NCBI GenBank assembly: GCA_045577475.1
Contig: JAZNIM010000018.1
Coordinates: 1 to 12,480, forward strand
DNA: 12,480 bases
Source of the DNA: UMGS1387 sp045577475
GTDB taxonomy: Bacteria > Bacillota > Clostridia > Oscillospirales > CAG-382
Reading direction: 5' to 3'
Position numbers and translations under genes: made by a program. Below, one piece after another: positions 6,495 through 12,480 of the stretch. Below the pieces are notes generated by a model that saw only the letters and a program-made list of their open reading frames with translations, searched no databases and was not told the DNA's origin. Position 1 is the first letter of the stretch. Every line of letters begins with the position of its first letter.

Positions 6495-6568
6495 AAATTA
6501 CTAATCTTGAAATTGTAGAGTAAAATTAATTTGAGTCAAAAATTACATTATTAACATGTGAAATTACA

Positions 6569-6597
6569 TTGTGCACAGTAATTGAATGTGCTACAAT
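6569..6597 (+). promoter_or_regulatory. Promoter P2 of the surface-protein gene
   Basis: TACAAT (6592-6597) with an extended TGC and, 17 bp upstream, TTGTGC (6569-6574). The -10 is good (five of six), the -35 poor (three of six), which suggests an activator-aided promoter. The palindrome GTGCAC (6571-6576) and the inverted pair AATTAC/GTAATT (6562-6567/6578-6583) overlap the -35. The leader would be about 53 nt. Confidence 0.55.
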
Positions 6598-6656
6598 ACA
6601 AACGGTATATTTAGCCTGTAAAGGGCTTGTATAAATTATAAACAGGAGAGTGCAAT

Positions 6657-9600
6657 ATGAAAAAGGCAAAACTCTTAAAACTGCTTGTTGCGGCAACCCT
6701 CGCCGTTACAACAGCAGTAACAGCATCGGCTGCGTTCAGTAAGACAAAGACCTATAACGGCTCTTTTACTGACGTGGCACAGGACGCATGGTATGCGAAG
6801 GAAGTTGCTTCAGCCTATGAGCTTGGCTTCATGGAAGGCATGAGCGACACAACCTTCTCGCCATCCACAACAGTAACCGTTGCACAGGGTATCACAATGG
6901 CATCCCGTGTACATGCGGTATACACAGGTAAGACAATCGGTGAGGTTGCAGGCGGTCAGTGGTACGATATGTACGTTAAGTACGCAAAGGATAACGGTAT
7001 CATTGATGAAAATCAGTTCGACAGCTACACAAGAGAGCTGAAACGCTTTGAAATGGCAGAGCTGTTCCACGACGCAATGCCCGAAGGATACTTTAACGCA
7101 GTAAATGACGTTGATTTTATCCCCGACGTTCCCGTGGGAGCAATGTACGGCGAAAAGCTTCTCACACTTTATAATGCAGGTATTGTAATGGGAAGCGATG
7201 ACTACGGTACATTCAATCCCGATGCTTCCATCGTAAGAAGCGAATGTGCGGCTATCATCAACAGAGTTGCTATCCCCGAAAACAGAGTTAAGGGTGAGCT
7301 TGCGGATTTCACCAGCGATAACGCATATACTCTTGTATTTAATACCAGCATGGACGGCTCAAAAGAGGGTATTAACTCAGGCTGGGTATTGGATAACAGA
7401 GGCGGCTCTGCAAAGCCTTCAAGAACAGGCTTTGGTTCAATCATTGACGTAAGCGAAAAGTATGCAACAGCTTGGATAAGAGAATTTAACTTTATCCCTA
7501 AGGGAGAAATCGTTCTCGATACCAAGCTTAATACCTATGTTGACGGTACTTTTGTTGAGTACAGAGATGTCAAGGGCGATACTGTTTACATGCTCAAGGT
7601 TGTTGACGGCGTGTGGAATGTTCTCGGCAAAGACGGAAAGTTCACACCTGTTGCAGCAGATAATAAAGTAAGCACTGATAATAACGCTTTTGAGCTTCGT
7701 ATCTTTATTAACCTTGATACAGGCAAGAGCACAACCTTTATTAACAATGAAGCCTGCGGCACACATGACCTTCTTTCCGATAACGTATTCTCCTATAGAG
7801 TTGGCGTTGACGAAAAGGGTACGGGCACGGTAAGCATGTCCTTTGTTAATATGGTTGTAAACTATAACGTATATGAAGACTTCAAGTACTTCGGAGCAGA
7901 AAAGGTTTACGGCTGGGAAACAACGGGCGACGTTAAGCTCTCATCCGCACAGCTTAACCTCAGCAAGGATGCAAGCGTAGTAAAGAACTTCCGTGCAGCA
8001 AACGGAACAGTTTGCACAGAGGTTTACTTCTACTCAAAGAACGGCGCTGACTTTGACTTTGCAATCGGCGATATTCTTACGGTTAAGTCTGTAGGTAAGA
8101 AGCTGTTTGCAGGCGACACCGAGCTTTATACACTCACACCCGATATGTGGTACAGACTCCGTGTTGAGGCTGACACAGAAAAGGGAACAGCTCTTGTATA
8201 CCTCAACGGTCAGCCCAAGGCTACGGTAAACCTTGCAAATAAGGCTTCCGTTTCCAAGGTAACACTCAGTGCCAAGGATGCAATGGCAATCGACTTCTTG
8301 AAGGTTTATGAGCTTCATGAATATGATGACTACGTTCCCGAACCCGAAGCAAAGGCTTCTATGGATGACTACATCGTAGGTCTTAATATCTGTTCTCTCT
8401 GGAGAAACGGTACACACTTTGGTTGGGCTTGCATCACACCGTATGATGAACCCAAAACCGTTCTTGGATACTATGATGAAGGTGTTCCCGAAAGTGCAGA
8501 CTGGGAAATCAAGTTCATGACCGAGCACGGCATTGACTTCCAGGCATTCTGCTGGTATGCTGATGTGTCTACAGGTCCTCTTAAGGAACCCAAAAACGGC
8601 GAGCAGCTTCATAACGGCTATCAGTATGCAAAGTATTCTGATTACATGAAGTACTGTATCCTCTTTGAAGCATCCAACGGTGCTCACTTCAATACAAGTC
8701 AGTTCAGAAAGTACGTAGTTCCCTTCTGGTTTGAAAACTACTTCCTTGATGAAAGATACATGACAATCGAAAATCAGCTTGTACTTCCCATTTTCGGTGC
8801 AAATAATCTTGCAAATGCCGACTACTTCGGCTCTGTTGCAGGTGTTAAGGCTGAATTCGATTACCTTGAGGAAGAAGCTAAGAAGTACGGCTTTGACGGC
8901 GTTCTCTTCTTTAGCTGCGGCTCCTCAAGCGATACACTTGCACAGATGGGCTTTGATGCTTCCTATGCATATAACTGGGGCACAGCAGGTTCTTCACTTC
9001 AGGTAAATAAGGACAGAATTACTTCAAGTGCAAAGAACACCAAGATGTACACAATTCCTACAATTTCTACAGGCTTTGACTCAGTTCCCTGGCACGGTAA
9101 GAGATATGAGCTTATGACTCTTGAAGACTATGCGGCAGCTATGGACTGGGTTAAGAATACATATGAGCCTGCAAATTCAGCAAAGTATAGCTGGGCAAAT
9201 GACTTTATGTGGCTGTCCACCTGGAATGAGTACGGCGAAGGCACATATATCATGCCTGCAGGTCTTAACGGCTTTGGTTATGTAGATGTAATCAGAGATG
9301 CATTTACAGACCTTCCCAAGGAGCATACAGACGTCGTTCCCACTCTCAAACAGAAGGAAAGAATTACACATCTGTATCCTCAGTATGCAACACTTCTCAG
9401 ACGTGACGGCTGGTATACCTTTAATCTTTCCAAGGAAGAAAAGGAAAATGAGCCTGCAAACAAGCTCATTGTAAACGGTCAGGATGTATTCTTGTCCTCG
9501 GCACATGAAATTCCTCCCATGATTGAAAACGGTGTTGTTTACTATCCCTTCGAGCCTGTAACATCACTTGACTACATCCTTAACGTATATCATGAATGGA

Positions 9601-11975
9601 GAAAGGATGCAGGCACACTTCTTATTGAAGCAAACGGACATTCCGTAAAGATGCTTGTAGGCAGCAACAGATACTTAAAGGACGGCAAGGAAACAGACCT
9701 TGGTTATACCTTGAAGCTTGTTGACGGCATTCCCATGCTTGACTATAAGAAGCTGTGCGATGACCTTGGCTATACCTATGAAGAAAAGGACGGCAACCTT
9801 TACGTATACTCCGATAACTATAAGCAGGTTTGGGAGCCTATTGCATCAAGAGAAACAGGTGTGTTTGAATTTAACAGCGTAGATGCCGAAGGCTGGTCTT
9901 CAAGCAATATGGCTATTGAAGTTGGCGGCGGTACTCTCAAGATGACAACCATTACCGAATCTCGTGACCCCATTTCCAATTTCAGAACCGGAAACTTCCC
10001 CTCTGACTTCTATGCTCAGAAGTTCAAGTCATTGGAAATGAAGATAAGATATAAGCATGACGGCGGTGCAAGTCAGGCACTCAGCTTCTACTATATCACA
10101 GACGTTGATTCAACCTATAATGAAAGCAAGACTCTCAAGGCACGCCTTGATGAAGACACCAAGGGCGAATGGCAGACAATCACCATCGACCTTACAACAC
10201 AGCCTAACTGGATTATCGCCGACAAGATTACGGGTCTTAGATTTGACCCCTTCAATGCTCACGGCGAAATGGAAATTGACTATATCAGATTTATCGCTGA
10301 CCCTGACTTCAAGTATGTTCCCATGGAAGAACGTCCCTTCGATGTTATAAACGGTAACGCTGAAGAAACAGCAATGACCTTCTACAGCGGAAATGCTACA
10401 ATCAAGAAAATTGAAGACCCCCACAAGGAAGGTAACCATGTATGGTTCGTTGATGCCAAGGGCGGCAAGCAGTGGACATACTTCAGACACGGCGCAAGAT
10501 ATAAGGAAAATGCAACCTATAAGGTTGACTTTGATATCAAGCTCGTAGGCAATAACGAAAACGACCCAAGTGCACTTGCTACCAGCTATTGTGTAAACTT
10601 CAGATATGCAGATAAGGGCGCACTCAATGACTTTGACCACATTGCAACACAGAACGCCAAAATTTCCATTACCGACGGCTGGGTACATTGCTCTGTTGAA
10701 TACAAGACAGGCAAGGTAGACAGCATCGAAAAGGCTGAGTTTACAATTTACGTAAATCCCGTTGGCGATGTTGGCTTTGACTACTACATAGATAACCTTG
10801 TAGTAAGAGAAGTCGGTGCAAAGTACGATAAGGAAGCTGAAATTGTAATCAACGAAAATACAGAAGGAAGCATTGTTCTTCCCGAAGTAAAAGAGCCTGA
10901 GGTTGAAATTCCCGTATTAAAGGGCGTTCTTACCGAAAACGGAACGGCTGATGAATCCGATGTTATCATTGCTACCTCAGATAACTCTGAAATTTCAATT
11001 GTTGAGGATCCCGATAAGCCCGGTAATAAGGTATTCCTTGTTAATCCCAAGGAAGGCAAGAGATGGACATACTTCAGATACCCTGTTGAGGCTATCAAAA
11101 CAGGCGTTGAGTACAAAATCAGCTATGACTTTAAGTATGCAGGAAACAACGCAAATGACGATAAGCTTGAAGGCTCTGTTTTCCATACCAATGTAGTTTA
11201 TAACCATCCCGATGCACTTAACGGCTTTGACCACCCTATTACTCATACAAATTTTACTCCCTCTGACGGCTGGATTCACTGCGAAACGGTACACATTCCC
11301 GAAGCAACAATGCCCGATGCAAAAACAAATCAGGTTGCAATTTATGTTGACCCTGTAAACGATACTTCCATCGCTTACTACATTGATAACTTCACGGTTG
11401 AAATTATAGGCGGTAAGGGTGTTGTTGAATCTGCAGAAGAGGTGGAAAAGGCAAAGGCTGAGGCTGAAGCGTTAAAGCCTAAGCTCGGTGTTATTTCCGT
11501 TAACGGTGATGCAGAAGGCAAGGAAGAACCTTTCTTCTCAGATAATGCAACCATTACAATTGCAGCTGACCCCGATGATGCATCCAATAAGGTTTGGTTT
11601 GTTGATGCAATGGAAGGCAAGCGCTGGACATACTTCAGATATCCATATGCTGAAATGCAGAACGGCGTTACCTACAAAATCAGCTTTGATATAAAGTATG
11701 CAGGTAATAACGGCAAGGACGAAACCGTAACAGGCTCTACCTTCAGTTCAAACTTTGTATATGCCGATGAAGGTGCACATCTTGGTGAAAACCATCCATG
11801 TCCTTCAAAGGGCTTCTCAAAGGCTGACGGCTGGATACATCATGAATTTACCCATAAGGTTGAAAACATGAAGAACACAGAAAAGAGCCAGTTTACAGTT
11901 TATGCAAATCCCGTTGGCGAATTAGGTATTAACTACTACATTGACAACTTTGTTGTTGAAGTAATAGAAGTATAG
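6657..11975 (+). CDS. S-layer-anchored GH99/WbsX-like glycan-active protein with C-terminal binding modules
   Basis: This 1772-residue surface protein probably acts on or binds a polysaccharide at the cell wall. Signal peptide 1-25 (cleavage about ASA-A). SLH domains at about 35-90, 98-145 and 150-212, which attach to secondary wall polymers; the TRAE motif reads TVAQ in the first and VRSE in the third. Two jelly-roll (ConA/LamG-like) regions at about 220-405 and 406-555. A GH99/WbsX-like barrel at about 570-890 with FCWYAD (631-636) and WNEYGEG (856-862); Glu858 and Glu861 have the three-residue spacing of the GH99 catalytic pair. About 930-1055 resembles the copper amine oxidase N-terminal domain. 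One binding-like beta-sandwich (1066-1214) and three CBM4/9-like repeats follow (1228-1387, 1423-1585, 1611-1772). AGGAG (6644-6648) sits 8 nt before the ATG. Substrate unknown; true catalysis is unproven. Domain edges were set by eye. Confidence 0.88.
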   Translation: MKKAKLLKLLVAATLAVTTAVTASAAFSKTKTYNGSFTDVAQDAWYAKEVASAYELGFMEGMSDTTFSPSTTVTVAQGITMASRVHAVYTGKTIGEVAGGQWYDMYVKYAKDNGIIDENQFDSYTRELKRFEMAELFHDAMPEGYFNAVNDVDFIPDVPVGAMYGEKLLTLYNAGIVMGSDDYGTFNPDASIVRSECAAIINRVAIPENRVKGELADFTSDNAYTLVFNTSMDGSKEGINSGWVLDNRGGSAKPSRTGFGSIIDVSEKYATAWIREFNFIPKGEIVLDTKLNTYVDGTFVEYRDVKGDTVYMLKVVDGVWNVLGKDGKFTPVAADNKVSTDNNAFELRIFINLDTGKSTTFINNEACGTHDLLSDNVFSYRVGVDEKGTGTVSMSFVNMVVNYNVYEDFKYFGAEKVYGWETTGDVKLSSAQLNLSKDASVVKNFRAANGTVCTEVYFYSKNGADFDFAIGDILTVKSVGKKLFAGDTELYTLTPDMWYRLRVEADTEKGTALVYLNGQPKATVNLANKASVSKVTLSAKDAMAIDFLKVYELHEYDDYVPEPEAKASMDDYIVGLNICSLWRNGTHFGWACITPYDEPKTVLGYYDEGVPESADWEIKFMTEHGIDFQAFCWYADVSTGPLKEPKNGEQLHNGYQYAKYSDYMKYCILFEASNGAHFNTSQFRKYVVPFWFENYFLDERYMTIENQLVLPIFGANNLANADYFGSVAGVKAEFDYLEEEAKKYGFDGVLFFSCGSSSDTLAQMGFDASYAYNWGTAGSSLQVNKDRITSSAKNTKMYTIPTISTGFDSVPWHGKRYELMTLEDYAAAMDWVKNTYEPANSAKYSWANDFMWLSTWNEYGEGTYIMPAGLNGFGYVDVIRDAFTDLPKEHTDVVPTLKQKERITHLYPQYATLLRRDGWYTFNLSKEEKENEPANKLIVNGQDVFLSSAHEIPPMIENGVVYYPFEPVTSLDYILNVYHEWRKDAGTLLIEANGHSVKMLVGSNRYLKDGKETDLGYTLKLVDGIPMLDYKKLCDDLGYTYEEKDGNLYVYSDNYKQVWEPIASRETGVFEFNSVDAEGWSSSNMAIEVGGGTLKMTTITESRDPISNFRTGNFPSDFYAQKFKSLEMKIRYKHDGGASQALSFYYITDVDSTYNESKTLKARLDEDTKGEWQTITIDLTTQPNWIIADKITGLRFDPFNAHGEMEIDYIRFIADPDFKYVPMEERPFDVINGNAEETAMTFYSGNATIKKIEDPHKEGNHVWFVDAKGGKQWTYFRHGARYKENATYKVDFDIKLVGNNENDPSALATSYCVNFRYADKGALNDFDHIATQNAKISITDGWVHCSVEYKTGKVDSIEKAEFTIYVNPVGDVGFDYYIDNLVVREVGAKYDKEAEIVINENTEGSIVLPEVKEPEVEIPVLKGVLTENGTADESDVIIATSDNSEISIVEDPDKPGNKVFLVNPKEGKRWTYFRYPVEAIKTGVEYKISYDFKYAGNNANDDKLEGSVFHTNVVYNHPDALNGFDHPITHTNFTPSDGWIHCETVHIPEATMPDAKTNQVAIYVDPVNDTSIAYYIDNFTVEIIGGKGVVESAEEVEKAKAEAEALKPKLGVISVNGDAEGKEEPFFSDNATITIAADPDDASNKVWFVDAMEGKRWTYFRYPYAEMQNGVTYKISFDIKYAGNNGKDETVTGSTFSSNFVYADEGAHLGENHPCPSKGFSKADGWIHHEFTHKVENMKNTEKSQFTVYANPVGELGINYYIDNFVVEVIEV
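10338..11972 (+). repeat. Three tandem CBM4/9-like modules inside the surface protein
   Basis: Units at 10338-10817, 10923-11411 and 11487-11972 (about 155-165 codons each) share NG-x-AE near the start, K(Q/R)WTYFR, a Y-K-(I/V)-x-(F/Y)-D-(I/F)-K stretch followed by GNN, DGW(I/V)H, and YYIDN near the end. Units 2 and 3 agree best (both KRWTYFRYP and YKIS-(Y/F)-D). They differ at many synonymous sites, so the duplication is not recent. Linker 1 is acidic and Pro/Val-rich. Linker 2 (about residues 1590-1608) is Ala/Glu/Lys-rich and probably helical. Confidence 0.85.
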
Positions 11976-11994
11976 TAATATCAGCAAACAAAAC

Positions 11995-12022
11995 GAGTGC
12001 CGCATCGAAAGAGGCGGCACTC
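11995..12022 (+). terminator. Terminator-like hairpin after the surface-protein gene
   Basis: GAGTGCCGC (11995-12003) pairs perfectly with GCGGCACTC (12014-12022) around a 10-nt loop, 19 bp past the stop. The stem is GC-rich but only TT and then mixed bases follow, so it could stop transcription weakly or mainly protect the 3' end. Confidence 0.6.
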
Positions 12023-12098
12023 TTGCCATATCAATAATTATGACAATGGTACAAAAACGATTTTTTTAAACAATATTGCAGTAAATTCAAAATATGGG

Positions 12099-12127
12099 TT
12101 GACATTTTTTAATGAGTGTGATAGAAT
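12099..12127 (+). promoter_or_regulatory. Strong sigma-A promoter of the small-peptide gene
   Basis: TTGACA (12099-12104, perfect), a 17-bp spacer and TAGAAT (12122-12127, five of six). Transcription would start near 12134, giving a leader of about 40 nt. It separates the small gene from the upstream surface-protein gene. Confidence 0.85.
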
Positions 12128-12174
12128 ATATACGTTAAGGAATGAAACGCAGTTATTGAAAGGCGGATAATTTT

Positions 12175-12291
12175 ATGAAAAAGTATGTTAAACCCGAAAT
12201 TGAAATGACAGTTCTTACAAATGCAGATATTCTTAACGGCAGCGATGTTCTCATCGACGGTTCAGATTTATTTGATACAACAGAGGGCTGA
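12175..12291 (+). CDS. Small protein of 38 residues, unknown function
   Basis: The product starts MKKYVKPEIEM and ends GSDVLIDGSDLFDTTEG. It has a basic N-terminus and a strongly acidic C-terminus with an internal near-repeat GSDVLID/GSDLFD. There is no signal peptide, membrane segment or cysteine. Support for a real gene: a near-consensus promoter at 12099-12127, a Shine-Dalgarno AAAGGCGG (12159-12166) 8 nt before the ATG, and a very strong terminator at 12321-12364, so it forms a complete single-gene unit. From memory, short proteins starting MKKY-x-KP-x-xE are seen in gut Clostridia, usually without known function. The YxxP start also recalls lasso-peptide leaders, but no maturation enzymes are in view. 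Function is unassigned. Confidence 0.75.
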   Translation: MKKYVKPEIEMTVLTNADILNGSDVLIDGSDLFDTTEG

Positions 12292-12320
12292 TTTAATTTA
12301 GCATAGTTATTGGTGAAATT

Positions 12321-12364
12321 ACAGAGTTGCGGTTTTGCAGCTCTGTTTTTTTTTTTTTTTTTTT
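12321..12364 (+). terminator. Strong rho-independent terminator of the small-peptide gene
   Basis: ACAGAGTTGC (12321-12330) pairs with GCAGCTCTGT (12337-12346), ten pairs with one G-T, around a 6-nt loop. A run of 19 T (12346-12364) follows directly. The run continues as CTTTCTTT into repeat copy D. Confidence 0.92.
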
Positions 12365-12480
12365 CTTTCTTTCTGTCTTTTAAAGTTACTTTTATGTATC
12401 GCAGGAGTTTCGACCTCTGCGGAGGTCGAGTCATACTTTTCCCTCTGGAAAAGTATCAAAACAGCCCGCTCATCGGAAGA
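12365..12480 (-). repeat. Modular intergenic repeat, copy D (inverted, cut by window end)
   Basis: Same order as copy C: CTTT units, then the GTCTTTTAAAG/TTACTTTTATG tail, hairpin TCGACCTC-TGCG-GAGGTCGA (12410-12429), the 10-bp hairpin ATACTTTTCC-CTCT-GGAAAAGTAT (12433-12456), CCCGCTCATC, and the start of the GGAAGAC hairpin at the window edge. It differs from C in the hairpin arms but keeps pairing. Confidence 0.85.

Noticed and set aside
8034..8687. 217-codon frame antisense to the surface-protein gene
   Set aside because: The plus strand carries an unbroken 1772-codon gene with recognisable domains; the antisense product has a random composition.
12175..12291. Lasso-peptide precursor
   Set aside because: The YxxP motif alone is weak; no leader/core break, cyclase, peptidase or RRE gene lies in the window.
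347..12429. Integron attC sites as an explanation of the palindromes
   Set aside because: The typical attC core sites and cassette layout (one short gene per site) were not seen, and no integrase is present.

Overview
The window looks like chromosomal DNA from a low-to-mid GC, Gram-positive gut-type Clostridia, probably near Oscillospiraceae/Ruminococcaceae. Support: consensus sigma-A promoters (TTGACA or TTGAAA, 17-bp spacer, TATAAT-like -10), strong GGAGG-type ribosome sites, a cell-wall protein with three S-layer homology (SLH) domains, and family affinities that fit that group. The exact taxon cannot be read from the sequence.

Layout. Positions 1-647 hold no gene. They carry a mosaic of palindromic repeats, including a 44/45-bp tandem array, and the terminator of a leftward operon. 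That operon (2034 to 648, minus strand) encodes an unrecognised acidic 143-residue protein and an AEC-family (auxin efflux carrier-like) permease. A divergent control region (2035-2248) holds a perfect consensus promoter for the left operon, a strong promoter for the right one, and an imperfect 24-bp palindrome between them. The rightward operon encodes a cytoplasmic GH29 alpha-L-fucosidase (2249-3478), a MATE-family exporter (3493-4869) and a YihX-like HAD phosphatase (4978-5583). Positions 5584-6656 hold no gene: a terminator, two more repeat copies in head-to-head orientation, and a promoter region. Next is a 1772-residue secreted protein (6657-11975): signal peptide, three SLH domains, two jelly-roll regions, a GH99/WbsX-like catalytic domain, a copper-amine-oxidase-N-like region and four C-terminal carbohydrate-binding-like modules, the last three being tandem repeats. 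Last comes a 38-codon gene (12175-12291) with its own consensus promoter and very strong terminator, followed by another repeat copy that runs off the window.

How the parts may work together (inference). The fucosidase would act on imported fucosides in the cytoplasm. The SLH protein would hold a glycan-active domain at the cell surface and use its binding modules to grip a polysaccharide. Together they fit a glycan-using gut or rumen bacterium, but no sugar importer is visible.

The most unusual signal is non-coding. A modular intergenic repeat occurs four times, two copies in each orientation. Its hairpins keep their shape by compensatory changes while a CCGCAG core stays fixed. The A-rich end of three of the four copies abuts the terminator T-tract of a neighbouring gene. 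This looks like an undescribed structured, possibly mobile, 3'-intergenic element.
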